Of a DNA stretch of 64,000 nt, positions 42,841 to 51,384 are shown one piece after another. The number at the start of each line of letters is the position of its first letter. Position 1 is the first letter of the stretch. The stretch is from positions 719,125 through 783,124 of the forward strand of contig NZ_BBZI01000006.1 in NCBI RefSeq assembly GCF_008974245.1, in the 5' to 3' direction. This DNA is from Streptomyces abyssomicinicus (lineage in GTDB: Bacteria; Actinomycetota; Actinomycetes; Streptomycetales; Streptomycetaceae). The translations under genes and the position numbers were made by a program. The notes beneath the pieces are model-generated. The model saw only the letters and a list, made by a program, of their open reading frames with translations, had not been told where the DNA came from and made no database searches.

Positions 42841-44048
42841 CAGCTGAAGGACACGGCGCTCTCGGCGCGTTGCAGCAGCCCCGCCGTCTCCCGGTAGGAC
42901 GCGCCCGCGGCCAGCACGTAGCCGAGGCGGCCCGCCGAGCTGCCGGGGTCGGCCAGCGCGCTGCCCGGCGGCTGCAGGACGCCGATCTCGCGCACCCGCG
43001 GGTCCGACCGGAGGGCGGGGTCGACCCGGAACTCCTGGTAGGTGTCGAGTCCGGGCCGCAGGAAGTAGCGGATGCCGGCCCGGGCGGCGGTGCGGGGTGC
43101 GGCCGGTTCCGGGTTGGGCAGGCCGAGGTGGCAGCGGAGCATGATCTCGTACAGGTCGTGTCCGCGGGCCAGCCGCAGCAGGTCGGGGATCCGGTCGCCG
43201 GGCAGCCGGGCCGCGACCTCCATCAGCAGCGGACCGCGCGGGTTCATCCGCACCTCGGCGTGGAAGGGGCCGATGCGCAGGGCGACGGCGTCCAGGACGC
43301 CGGCCACGTACGTCTCGATCTCCCGGGCCGCGGAGGGGGCCAGCTGGGCGGGGACGATGTGCCCCACCTCGACGAAGTGCGGTTCGGCGCCCAGGATCTT
43401 CTCGGTGATCCCGAGCACGTGCACCCGCCCGTCCTCCACATAGCCCTCGACGCTGTACTCCGGCCCCTCGGCGTACTCCTCGACCAGCACCAGCCGCGGC
43501 CCTCGGGCCCCGGCACGGGCGCCGGAGCGCAGCGCGCTGCGGAACGCGTCGCGGGCCTCCTGCTCCGATTCGACCTTGCGCACGTCGAGGCTGCCCGACT
43601 GGTCGACCGGCTTGACCACGCACACCGGGCCCAGCTCGGTGAAGGCGGCGGCCGCGGACCGCGCGGTGGAGACCGTCCGGTAGGCGGGCTGGTCGAGGCC
43701 GGCCGCGTCGACCGCCCGGCGCATCCGGTGCTTGTGGCGCAGCCGTTCCACGCCCGCCGGGTCGATGCCGGGCAGCCCGAGCTCGGCGGCGGCACGGGCC
43801 GCCAGCGGCACGAAGTGCTCGAAGCCGGGCAGGACGGCGTCCAGCGGGGTCCCGGCGTGCAGGGCGCGGATCCGCTCGAGCGCGGCGGCCCGGTCGGCGG
43901 TGTCGGCGGTGACCACCCGGTGGGCCCCGGCGGGGGCGGCGCCGGAGGCGCCGGAGGCCAGGACGACGACGGTGTGGCCGAGGTCCCGGGCCCTGGCCAC
44001 CAGTTCGAGGCCGGAGGACTGGGGCTCGATGATCAGGACGGTGGTCAT
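42840..44048 (-). CDS. ATP-grasp ligase 2
   Basis: The 402-residue protein is an amino-acid-ligase or carboxylase-like ATP-grasp. The N-terminal domain is VLIIEPQSSGLELVARARDLG and the ATP-binding Lys lies in VCVVKPVDQSGSLDV. GPEYSVEGYVEDGRVHVLGITEK (the ATP-grasp central sheet), FHAEVRMNPRGPLLMEVAARLPGDRI (metal-binding Glu and Asn) and a C-terminal subdomain follow. This layout is close to BacD/DdaF-type dipeptide ligases. It starts at ATG 44048 overlapping the Gfo/Idh gene stop (ATGA), and its stop overlaps the start of the repeat-protein gene. It may form one of two amide bonds in the product. Confidence 0.9.
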   Translation of the reverse strand: MTTVLIIEPQSSGLELVARARDLGHTVVVLASGASGAAPAGAHRVVTADTADRAAALERIRALHAGTPLDAVLPGFEHFVPLAARAAAELGLPGIDPAGVERLRHKHRMRRAVDAAGLDQPAYRTVSTARSAAAAFTELGPVCVVKPVDQSGSLDVRKVESEQEARDAFRSALRSGARAGARGPRLVLVEEYAEGPEYSVEGYVEDGRVHVLGITEKILGAEPHFVEVGHIVPAQLAPSAAREIETYVAGVLDAVALRIGPFHAEVRMNPRGPLLMEVAARLPGDRIPDLLRLARGHDLYEIMLRCHLGLPNPEPAAPRTAARAGIRYFLRPGLDTYQEFRVDPALRSDPRVREIGVLQPPGSALADPGSSAGRLGYVLAAGASYRETAGLLQRAESAVSFS

Positions 44049-45061
44049 GCTGCTTCCCGCGAGGCTGGGGCGCCGGCGTCCCGGAAGGCGGTGGCGCGGG
44101 CGGTGTCGATGAGCTCCATGGACCGCAGGTGCAGGGCGAGGTCGCCGTGCGGTGCGGGGCCCTCGCCGCGGAAGTGGGCGTAGGCCTGTTCGACGAACCG
44201 GGTCAGCGGGGCGTCCTGGACGACCCGGTGGACGGTGCTGCCGATGATGCGGACCTGTCCGAAGTCGTCGTCGCCGGAGACCGGGTAGTCCGCCACGAGG
44301 GTGCCCTCGGTGCCGTGGACGTGCAGCCGTCGGCGGCGCACCGGGGAGGAGAGGTCGGTGTACAGGGTGGTAATGGCGCCGTCGTGGTGGCGCAGCTCGA
44401 CCTCGGCCCCGCCCAGCCCGGCGAGCCGGCCTGCCGGCAGCGGCAGGTCCCAGCCCCGGGAGGCGGTGACCTCGGCGACGGGCCCGGCCAGGTGGAGGGC
44501 GAGCAGCATCTGGTGCGGCATCTCCACCTCGAAGGCGCTGGCGTGGCCACGGTCCTGCAGCGAGCGGCGGAACCGCGGCTTGCTCTGCTCCATGTGGTAC
44601 GCGACCGGTTCCCCGATCCGTCCCGCGGCGACCAGCGCCTCGGCCGCCTCGGTGACCCTGCTGTTCGGCCAGACGCTCATCGGCAGCACCACGGCACGGG
44701 TGACCTCGGCCAGGTCCACGAGGTGGGCGGCCTCCTGCACGGTGGGGGCGACCGGCTTCTCCAGAATGAAGTGCCGCGCCCCGACCGACAGCAACTGCTC
44801 CAGGCAGTCCCGGTGGGCGTCCGGCGGCACCGTCACGTGGAAGACGGCGTCGGACACCCGGTGCCCCAGGGCACGCAGGGCCCTCACGGCGCCGCGGACG
44901 TCCGGCACCCACTGCCCGCCCGGCACCTCGGCCGGACGCGGGTCGACGGCGGTCACCGGCGGGTTCCCGCCGGCGATGTCCCGCAGCGCGCGATGGTGCA
45001 GATCGCGGCCCGCACGGCCGTACCCGATGATGACGGACGGTGCATTCCTTTTCCCGCTCAT
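44045..45061 (-). CDS. Gfo/Idh/MocA oxidoreductase 2
   Basis: The 338-residue enzyme has SVIIGYGRAGRDLHHRAL (NAD-binding), VTVPPDAHRDCLEQLL, HFILEKPVAPTV with the catalytic EKP Lys, and EVEMPHQMLLALHLAG where the family His is kept. It shares little with the DUF6917-fused homologue. It probably oxidises or reduces a sugar or cyclitol hydroxyl. It heads the minus-strand ligase operon and shares a 287-bp divergent promoter region with the SDR gene at 45349. Confidence 0.88.
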   Translation of the reverse strand: MSGKRNAPSVIIGYGRAGRDLHHRALRDIAGGNPPVTAVDPRPAEVPGGQWVPDVRGAVRALRALGHRVSDAVFHVTVPPDAHRDCLEQLLSVGARHFILEKPVAPTVQEAAHLVDLAEVTRAVVLPMSVWPNSRVTEAAEALVAAGRIGEPVAYHMEQSKPRFRRSLQDRGHASAFEVEMPHQMLLALHLAGPVAEVTASRGWDLPLPAGRLAGLGGAEVELRHHDGAITTLYTDLSSPVRRRRLHVHGTEGTLVADYPVSGDDDFGQVRIIGSTVHRVVQDAPLTRFVEQAYAHFRGEGPAPHGDLALHLRSMELIDTARATAFRDAGAPASREAA

Positions 45062-45199
45062 CGTCGCTGTGCCTCCCCTTCAATGTCGTCCTGGAACGAC
45101 TTTCGCAGCGAACCGCGAAAAGCAGCCAGACCATTTCCTCCACCCACCGGCAGTCCACCTGGAAATCGACCGGACCGGGAAATGCCTCGAAGGAGACAC

Positions 45200-45294
45200 G
45201 GGAATTCGCGGAAGTGACACGGGCCGGGACGTCCCGCCGCGGGGAATTCCCGTTACGGTGGTGCGGCGTATTCCAGGAGCATCGCGGGGAATTC
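45200..45294. promoter_or_regulatory. three GGGAATTC elements in the divergent promoter
   Basis: GGGAATTC occurs at 45200-45207, 45242-45249 (within the palindrome GGGAATTCCC) and 45287-45294, at 42 and 45 bp spacing, about four helical turns. Copies 2 and 3 share a longer CGCGGGGAATTC. They lie between the divergent Gfo/Idh 2 and SDR genes, in an otherwise GC-rich genome, so a common regulator binding in phase is plausible. Confidence 0.5.
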
Positions 45295-45348
45295 GGAGAA
45301 AGCAATTCCTCTTCGCCTTCCCCTCTCATTCTCATAAGGAGACGATTG

Positions 45349-46119
45349 ATGACCCTCGAAGGCCGGGTCGCCCTGGTCACCGGCGGCTCCCGCGGCATCG
45401 GACGGGCCATCGCGCTCCGTCTCGCCGCCGACGGCGCCGCGGTCGCCGTCAACTACCGCTCCCGCAAGGACGAGGCCGAGCGCACCGTCGAGGAGATCAC
45501 CGCCCTGGGCGGGCGGGCCGTCGCCCTGCGGGCCGACGTGGCCGACGCCGACGAGGCGCGGCAGCTGGTCGACGAGACCATAGGCGGCCTCGGCGGGCTG
45601 CACGTCCTGGTGAACAACGCCGGCGTGGCACGCGACGGCTTCCTCTGGGACCAGTCCCCCGAGGACTGGTGGGAGGTGCTCAAGGTCAACGTCGGCGGCG
45701 TCTACCACTGCACCCGTGCCGCCGCCCCGCACTTCATGTCGCAGCGCGACGGCACGGTCGTCAACATCTCGTCGGTCATGGGCGAGGGCGGCTGGATCGG
45801 CCAGTCCAACTACTCGGCCTCCAAGGGGGCCGTCAACTCCTTCACCCGGGCCGCGGCCGTCGAACTGGCCCGCTTCGAGGTCCGCGTCAACGCGGTCCTC
45901 GCCGGCTTCACGGCCACCGAGCTGATCGGCGGCCTGCTCGAGAAGGACGGCGGCCGGAGCATCAAGCGCCAGCTCCCGCTGCGCGAGTTCGCGACGCCCG
46001 AGCAGGTCGCCGGGGCGGTGTCCTTCCTGGCCGGCCCGGACTCCTCGTACATCACCGGCGAACTGCTGCGCGTGGACGGCGGCTGGGCGGGCCAGCTCGG
46101 CCTGGGCCGCCCCAAGTAG
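45349..46119 (+). CDS. FabG-like SDR reductase 1 (3-oxoacyl-ACP reductase type)
   Basis: The 256-residue classical SDR has VTGGSRGIGRAIALRLA (TGxxxGxG), LVNNAGVARDGF, catalytic Ser in VVNISSVMG and Tyr/Lys in NYSASKGAVNSF, and a SYITGELLRVDGGW C-terminus. It reduces beta-ketoacyl-ACP with NADPH and could serve the type II PKS encoded opposite. AAGGAGA precedes the ATG. It is transcribed towards the PKS operon, from which a strong hairpin separates it. Confidence 0.92.
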   Translation: MTLEGRVALVTGGSRGIGRAIALRLAADGAAVAVNYRSRKDEAERTVEEITALGGRAVALRADVADADEARQLVDETIGGLGGLHVLVNNAGVARDGFLWDQSPEDWWEVLKVNVGGVYHCTRAAAPHFMSQRDGTVVNISSVMGEGGWIGQSNYSASKGAVNSFTRAAAVELARFEVRVNAVLAGFTATELIGGLLEKDGGRSIKRQLPLREFATPEQVAGAVSFLAGPDSSYITGELLRVDGGWAGQLGLGRPK

Positions 46120-46178
46120 CCGGCTCCCGACGGGCCCTGCCACCGCGGTCCTCCTCACCGGTGGCGGGGCCGCACACG

Positions 46179-46214
46179 GGAAGGGCCCCGTACCTCCGGG
46201 TACGGGGCCCTTCC
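46179..46214. terminator. bidirectional terminator hairpin
   Basis: A perfect 16-bp inverted repeat (GGAAGGGCCCCGTACC at 46179-46194 and its complement at 46199-46214) with a TCCG loop lies between the converging SDR 1 and FAD-oxidoreductase genes. Confidence 0.85.
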
Positions 46215-46234
46215 TGTCGTCCGGCGCGGCCGGG

Positions 46235-47911
46235 TCAGCCGATGCGGGCCAGACCGCGGGCACTGCGGCGGCCGGCGCCGCGGGAGACCGCCAGCGGGTC
46301 CCAGTCCGCGTCGCGGGCGGGCAGCAGGTCAGGGTCGCCGAACCGGGCGCCCCGGTGCACCTCGGCCAGCAGGCCGCGGTCCAGGATCTGCGAGGCGCAG
46401 GCCATGCCGCCGACCGCCGATCCGGTGATGCCGGTGCCGTAGCGGGTGTTGGTGCCCACCACGTGCAGGCCCTCGATGGTGGTGCGGGTGTCGGGACGGC
46501 TTCCCGTGCCTCCCCACCGGGCCAGCCCGTACGGCGTGCCGCCGGTCGCCAGCGTGTAGCGCTCGTGGGTGATCGGGGTGGCGGTCTCCAGGTGCACGAT
46601 GTGTCGGCGGAACGGGCCGAGGGCCTCCTCCGCCGCGGCGAGCATCGACTCGGTCAGCGCGGCCTTGCGTTCCTGGTAGCCCTGGTTGCGCCGGTACCGC
46701 TCGCCGGCCGCCGGTCCCTCGCGCACCCCCCAGTAGTCGTAGGAGGGCGGGCACAGTGTCATCACCTGGAAGTTGCTGTGACCCGGCGGGCAGACCGCGC
46801 GGGCCTCCGGGTCCTTCAGCGAGGCGAACGACACGAACAGGAACGGCACCGGGTCGATGCTCTCCTTCGCCAGCTGTTCGTAGTAGCCCTCGATGTCGGC
46901 GTCCCGGTACCACCACAGGTTGGCGTTGGGGCGTTCGGGCAGCTCGGTGTCGAGCGCGATGTAGAGCGTGGCCAGCGGGTACGCCATCTCCGCCTGCCGG
47001 GTCCGGGAGACCACCCGGCGGCCGAAGTGCTCCTCGCCCACCAGGTCGAGCACGGTCCGTGAGTAGTCCGCGTTCGACACCACCAGGGGGGCGCGGTGGA
47101 CGTCGCCGTCCCGCATCGCGACGCCGGTGGCCCTGCCGTCCTCCACGAGGACGCGCTCCACCCTGCTCTTCGTGCGCAGCTGGCCGCCGTGCGCCTCCAG
47201 CGCCTCGACGAGTGCCGCGGCGAGGACCTGGCCGCCGCCCTCGGGGTAGTAGGCGCCCCGCAGGTAGTGGTCGGTGACGGCCGCGTGGGTGGCGACGGTG
47301 GCCTGGCGCGGCCCCATCCCGTAGTTGGGCGACTGCGCGGCCAGCACGGTCCGCGCCCGCGGCGACAGGCCGCAGTGGTCGAAGAGCTCGCCGAGGGTGC
47401 GCCGCCCCCACTGCGCGCTGACCGGTGTGCGGGCCATCAGGTCGGACACCGACAGCTCGCTCCCGGACAGCAGCAGCGACCGGGTCTCCCCGGCGACGGC
47501 GGCGCAGATCCCGGTGAACCGGGCCAGCGCCTCCGCCTCCCCGGGCAGGGCCGCGGTCAGCCGGCCGGTGTACGCCTCCCACCCCACCGGCACGTCGACC
47601 GTGAGGCCGGGCAGCGCGATCCGGTCGAAGCCGCCGCGGTCCATCTCCCGGTAGGTCACCCGGCCGTCGAGGCCCAGGCCCGAGAAGATCGCCGGCAACA
47701 CCCCGTCCGGGCCGCAGTCGCCCAGGTAGTGGACGCCCACGTCGAACTCGTAGGCGCGCCGGCGGCGGAAGACGTGGCTGTTGCCGCCCGCCACGTCGTG
47801 CTGTTCCAGTACCAGGACGCGGCGGCCACTGACGGCCAGGTACGCCGCGCACACCAGGCCGCCCATGCCGCTGCCGACGACGACGGCGTCCCACTCTTCC
47901 TGCTTCACCAT
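46235..47911 (-). CDS. phytoene-desaturase/retinol-saturase-like FAD oxidoreductase
   Basis: The 558-residue flavoprotein has a dinucleotide-binding AVVVGSGMGGLVCAAYLA, VLVLEQHDVAGGNSHVF, DVGVHYLGDCG, a middle GAYYPEGGGQVLAAALV and the C-terminal FAD-contact VVGTNTRYGTGITGSAVGGMACA, the layout of CrtI/CrtISO and retinol saturases. Such enzymes desaturate, saturate or isomerise conjugated chains. ATG 47911 is preferred; an upstream in-frame start at 47947 has weaker support. It follows the KS-like subunit gene by 55 bp, so it could modify a polyene or acyl chain made by the type II PKS. Confidence 0.88.
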   Translation of the reverse strand: MVKQEEWDAVVVGSGMGGLVCAAYLAVSGRRVLVLEQHDVAGGNSHVFRRRRAYEFDVGVHYLGDCGPDGVLPAIFSGLGLDGRVTYREMDRGGFDRIALPGLTVDVPVGWEAYTGRLTAALPGEAEALARFTGICAAVAGETRSLLLSGSELSVSDLMARTPVSAQWGRRTLGELFDHCGLSPRARTVLAAQSPNYGMGPRQATVATHAAVTDHYLRGAYYPEGGGQVLAAALVEALEAHGGQLRTKSRVERVLVEDGRATGVAMRDGDVHRAPLVVSNADYSRTVLDLVGEEHFGRRVVSRTRQAEMAYPLATLYIALDTELPERPNANLWWYRDADIEGYYEQLAKESIDPVPFLFVSFASLKDPEARAVCPPGHSNFQVMTLCPPSYDYWGVREGPAAGERYRRNQGYQERKAALTESMLAAAEEALGPFRRHIVHLETATPITHERYTLATGGTPYGLARWGGTGSRPDTRTTIEGLHVVGTNTRYGTGITGSAVGGMACASQILDRGLLAEVHRGARFGDPDLLPARDADWDPLAVSRGAGRRSARGLARIG

Positions 47912-47966
47912 GCGGTCCGTCCTGTTCTCGTAGTACGTCGGGCGCACGCCGTCCGCGGCGGCGTCG

Positions 47967-49112
47967 TCAGGCCCGGCCGCGCACGACCAGCGCGCCGGCG
48001 TTGCCGTCGTGGCCGACCGAGGTGACCAGGCCGATCCGGGGCGTCCCGGACGGCCGGCTCCGCCAGTGGGCGAGGAGCGCGGCCAGCTGGAGGGCGCCGG
48101 CGGCGCTGTAGGTCTCGCCGAGCACGTCGGCCACCCGCACCCGCTCCGGCACCCGGCCGAGGGCGAGGTGGACGGCGCGTTCCTCGATCCGGTCCAGACC
48201 GATGTGGTGTCCGGCGCTCAGCGACACGGTCTCCACGTCCTCGGCGCGCACCCCGCTGCGCTCCAGGGCCCGGGTGACGGCGTCGGCCAGCACCTGCGAC
48301 GGCGCCCGGCGCTCCGCGGCCCCGCCGGTGGTGCCGGTCCAGCCGTGGTAGCCGACCTCGCAGGCCAGCAGGTCGACCAGGGCGTGCTCCTCGGGGGCGC
48401 GTGAGACGACGAAGACGGCGCTGCCCTCGCCGACCGGGGCGCCCTCCCGCAGCGTGCCCGCGTGGTGCCAGGCCCAGGCCGCCGGGGCGCTGAGCTCCTC
48501 CGCCCCGCCGACCAGCAGCCGGTCGGCGCGCCCGGTGGCCATGGCCAGGCGGGCGTGCCGGAAGGCGTAGAGGCCGGCGCTGCGGCCGCCGGCCACCGTG
48601 GCGTTCAGGCCCTTGAAGCCGTAGCGGATGGCCATCTGCCCGGCGCTGCAGTTCATCACGCTGTTGGAGAACTTGCCGGGGTTGATGAGGTAGGGCTTCT
48701 CCAGGGTGAGCGTCTCGTACAGCAGGTCGGAGTAGCCGGCGATGCTGCCGGTGTTGGTGGCCAGCACCACACCGGTGCGCTCCGGGTCGAGGCCGGCCGG
48801 GGCCGGGCCCGCCGCCTCGAGCGCCTCCATGCAGGCGACCAGGCCGAGCCCGGCCAGCCGGTCGAGGTTCTTGGTGCCCTTGCGCCCCAGGTGGTCGGCG
48901 GCCCGGAACCCGGGCACGGGCCGGACGGGCCGGGGCGGGTACGCCGGGTCGCCCTCGACGGCGGGGTCCGGCGCGGTGTCCCCGTCCAGCAGCGCGGCCA
49001 GGGGTGCCAGCCCGTGACCGGCGCTGGAGACCACTCCGACGCCGACCACCGCCAGCGGCTGCACCGGCGCCGACTGCGCGGGCAGGGACTGCACGGGCGC
49101 GGCCGTGGTCAC
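47967..49112 (-). CDS. ketosynthase-like partner subunit without the active-site Cys (CLF-like)
   Basis: The 381-residue thiolase-fold protein pairs with the active KS next to it but has lost the catalytic set. The usual TACS elbow reads TVAGGRSAGLYAF (Gly176/Arg177 at the Cys position). The HGTGT region is SLSAGHHIGLDR, and a GHDGNAGAL end keeps the fold. In chain-length factors a Gln often sits at this position; here it is neither Cys nor Gln. It should form a heterodimer that sets chain length or priming. GTG 49112, after GGGAGG, overlaps the KS stop (GTGA). No Ala/Gln-rich insert is seen; N-terminus is Gln/Pro-rich for about 18 residues. Confidence 0.88.
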   Translation of the reverse strand: MTTAAPVQSLPAQSAPVQPLAVVGVGVVSSAGHGLAPLAALLDGDTAPDPAVEGDPAYPPRPVRPVPGFRAADHLGRKGTKNLDRLAGLGLVACMEALEAAGPAPAGLDPERTGVVLATNTGSIAGYSDLLYETLTLEKPYLINPGKFSNSVMNCSAGQMAIRYGFKGLNATVAGGRSAGLYAFRHARLAMATGRADRLLVGGAEELSAPAAWAWHHAGTLREGAPVGEGSAVFVVSRAPEEHALVDLLACEVGYHGWTGTTGGAAERRAPSQVLADAVTRALERSGVRAEDVETVSLSAGHHIGLDRIEERAVHLALGRVPERVRVADVLGETYSAAGALQLAALLAHWRSRPSGTPRIGLVTSVGHDGNAGALVVRGRA

Positions 49113-50332
49113 GAATACCTCCCGAGGATGGTGATGACGTTGTTGCCGCCGAAGGCGAACCCGTGGTTCTGCACGATGTCGACCCGGGCGTCGCGGCCGC
49201 GGCCCGGCACGCAGTCCACACCGGGACCCAGCTCGGGGTCGGTCTCGACGAGGTTCGCGGTGGGCGGCAGGAAGTCCTGCTCGAGGGCGGTGCAGCAGGC
49301 GATGGCGCCGAAGCCGCTGGCCGCGCCCATGGTGTGGCCGAGCATCGACTTGATGGAGCTGATGGGCGGCAGCCGGTCCCCGAAAACCTGGCGCACGGCC
49401 CGGATCTCGGTGGAGTCGTTGGTCGGCGTGCCGGTGCCGTGGGCGCAGATGTAGTCGATCTGCTCCGGGGTGACCCCGGCGTCGCGGTGGGCCGCCCGGA
49501 TGCAGGCGGCGATGCTGGTCGCGTCCGGGTGCACCATGTGGGCGGCGTCGCAGTTGGCGGCGTACCCGAGCACCTCGGCGTAGATCCGGGCGCCGCGCGC
49601 CAGGGCGTGGTCGAGCGGCTCCAGCAGCAGCGCCGCTCCGCCCTCGCCGGTGACGATGCCCGAGCGGCCCGCGTCGAACGGCTGCGGCAGGTCCTTCGCC
49701 ATCGCGCCCAGGGCGTAGAACCCGGCGTGGGTGAGGCGGTTCACCGAGTCGGCGCCGCCGGCCAGCATGAGGTCGGCCTCGCCGGAGCGGACCATGTCGA
49801 AGGCGTACCCCAGCGCGTAGTTGCTGGCCGAGCAGGCGGTGGGGATGGTCTGGGCGTCGCCGCTCAGCCCGAGTTCGGCGTTGACGGCGCCGGCGATCTG
49901 TCCTGCGGGCATCTGCCCGACCAGGCGCGGCTCCAGGCCCTTGAGCCCCTGGGTGACCCACTGGCCGCCCAGGCTCTGGGCCACCGCGGACTCGCCGCTG
50001 GTGGTGCCCATGATGGAACCGGACCGGCCGGCGCGGAGCTCCCGCGCGTCGATCCCGGAGTCCTCGACGGCCAGGCGGGAGGCCGCGGCGGCGAGGAGCG
50101 CGCTGCGTCCCCACCGGTCGGGGTCGAGGTTGCGCAGCACGGCGGCCGGCTCGAAGCCGGCCACCTCGGCGGCCTTGCGGCTGGGGAACGGAGTGGCGTC
50201 GAAGCTGCGAACCGGCCCGATGCCGACCCGGCCCGCCCGGACGGCATCGGCGAAGTCCTTCACGCCGATACCGACCGGGCTGACCGCTCCGAGCCCCGTG
50301 ATGACGACTCGGCGCACGGGCGTCTCAGGCAT
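49109..50332 (-). CDS. type II beta-ketoacyl-ACP synthase (KS alpha)
   Basis: The 407-residue KAS II-type enzyme keeps all catalytic residues: Cys167 in TIPTACSASNYALG, His in CAHGTGTPTND, Lys and His in SIKSMLGHTMGAASG, and the NHGFAFGGNN loop. It performs Claisen condensation of malonyl-ACP on the growing acyl chain. It overlaps the ACP gene by 8 bp and the CLF-like gene by 4 bp, the classic KS-CLF-ACP arrangement in reversed reading order. With reductases and SnoaL-like and AfsA-like proteins nearby, the chain may be reduced or polyene-like rather than aromatic; no aromatase/cyclase is seen. Confidence 0.94.
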   Translation of the reverse strand: MPETPVRRVVITGLGAVSPVGIGVKDFADAVRAGRVGIGPVRSFDATPFPSRKAAEVAGFEPAAVLRNLDPDRWGRSALLAAAASRLAVEDSGIDARELRAGRSGSIMGTTSGESAVAQSLGGQWVTQGLKGLEPRLVGQMPAGQIAGAVNAELGLSGDAQTIPTACSASNYALGYAFDMVRSGEADLMLAGGADSVNRLTHAGFYALGAMAKDLPQPFDAGRSGIVTGEGGAALLLEPLDHALARGARIYAEVLGYAANCDAAHMVHPDATSIAACIRAAHRDAGVTPEQIDYICAHGTGTPTNDSTEIRAVRQVFGDRLPPISSIKSMLGHTMGAASGFGAIACCTALEQDFLPPTANLVETDPELGPGVDCVPGRGRDARVDIVQNHGFAFGGNNVITILGRYS

Positions 50333-50594
50333 TCTGCGCTGCGCATCCCGCGACGGCCGCCAGCAGCACCCGCAGCGTGGTCAGGGACTCGAGCTCCTCC
50401 TTGGGCAGGACGTAGCCGAGTTCCTTCTCTATTCGGGAGACGACGGTGATCAGGGTGAGGGAGTCGCTGTCGTAGTCCTCGATGAAGTGACCGTCCTCGG
50501 TCAGCTCACCCTCCTCCAGCTCCAGCTCCTCGTTGACGATGTCGACGACCCTCAGGCGCAGGTCGGAGTCGAGTTCCAGGCTCTGCACGGTCAT
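50325..50594 (-). CDS. acyl carrier protein
   Basis: The 89-residue acidic protein carries DYDSDSLTLITVVSRIEKE, in which Ser45 of DSL is the phosphopantetheine site. It is the carrier of the KS/CLF pair and the expected substrate of the PPTase encoded at 15301-16032. It starts at ATG 50594, with KS alpha overlapping by 8 bp. No other carrier protein is in the window. Confidence 0.93.
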   Translation of the reverse strand: MTVQSLELDSDLRLRVVDIVNEELELEEGELTEDGHFIEDYDSDSLTLITVVSRIEKELGYVLPKEELESLTTLRVLLAAVAGCAAQNA

Positions 50595-50662
50595 GATGCG
50601 TCCTTTTCGGTGAGTGGTGTGGTTCCGGAGTGGCGTGGTTCCAGTGGTTGTGGTGCGGAGGG

Positions 50663-50688
50663 GGCCCGGGGCGTGGGGACCCCGGGCC
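50663..50688. other. hairpin in the SnoaL-ACP gap
   Basis: GGCCCGGGG (50663-50671) and CCCCGGGCC (50680-50688) form a 9-bp stem. The rest of this 203-bp gap (50690-50797) holds degenerate runs of GGGACCTCGAGGTGAGG type. It may be an internal attenuator or processing site that tunes KS/ACP expression, or a simple repeat. Confidence 0.35.
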
Positions 50689-50797
50689 GGGGGACCTTGA
50701 TGTGGGGGGGCTTGGGTGTGGGGGTCTTGGTGCGGAGGGACCTCGGGGTGAGGGACCTCGAGGTGAGGGCGCCTCGAGGTGGGGGGGATCCGGAGGG

Positions 50798-51232
50798 TCA
50801 GGCGGCGGCCGGGGTCGGCGGCGTGAGGGCTATGGCGCCGAGCTGGGTGAGCATCAGCAAGTCCTGGCGGAAGCCCCAGTGCTCGACGACCTTGCCGTCC
50901 TCGATGCGGTAGATGTGGGTCTGCTCGACGTCCACCTGGCGCTGGGTGGGGGCGATGCCCAGGAAGTCGCCGGTGTGCTTGCCGGTGAAGCGCAGCCGCA
51001 GCACGGCGCGGTCGCCCTCGGAGAAGCTGTCCAGGTGCTCCCACGTGGCGCCCTCGAAGGCGCTGTGCACCCAGCGGGCGGTGCCGAGGTAGCCGAGCGG
51101 GCCGTTCGGCACGCCGGGCTGCGCCTCGTGGTCGACGAACTCGGGGGCGACGTACGTGAGGGCGGCCTCCTCGTTCAGGTCGTTGAAGATCAGGCCCATG
51201 TTCATGCTGAGGTCGAGTGCTTCGGTGCTCAT
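50798..51232 (-). CDS. SnoaL/NTF2-like protein
   Basis: The 144-residue alpha+beta barrel has MGLIFNDLNEEAALTYVAPEF, ARWVHSAFEGATWEHL, DRAVLRLRFTGKHTGDFLGI, VEQTHIYRIEDGKVVEHWGF, typical of SnoaL-like polyketide cyclases and related dehydratases or isomerases. It is in the PKS operon, 203 bp ahead of the ACP gene. AGGAGAG precedes ATG 51232. It may cyclise, dehydrate or isomerise an ACP-bound or released acyl intermediate; the fold alone does not say which. Confidence 0.85.
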   Translation of the reverse strand: MSTEALDLSMNMGLIFNDLNEEAALTYVAPEFVDHEAQPGVPNGPLGYLGTARWVHSAFEGATWEHLDSFSEGDRAVLRLRFTGKHTGDFLGIAPTQRQVDVEQTHIYRIEDGKVVEHWGFRQDLLMLTQLGAIALTPPTPAAA

Positions 51233-51384
51233 GGCGTCTCTCCTGGAGAGTGGGTTGACAGGGTTGATCTCTCGGGCGGTGGTGCGGACGGGCCGCCGGA
51301 TGGCGCGGTGACGGACCGTCGGGTGGTACGGGACCGGCCGGGCGCCGCGGCGCTCCCGTTGCGCGCCGCCCGGCCGTCCCGGGC

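Noticed and set aside
45040..45348. Extended N-terminus of SDR 1 starting upstream at 45040
   Set aside because: The SDR fold begins at ATG 45349, which has AAGGAGA; the upstream part lies in the divergent promoter.
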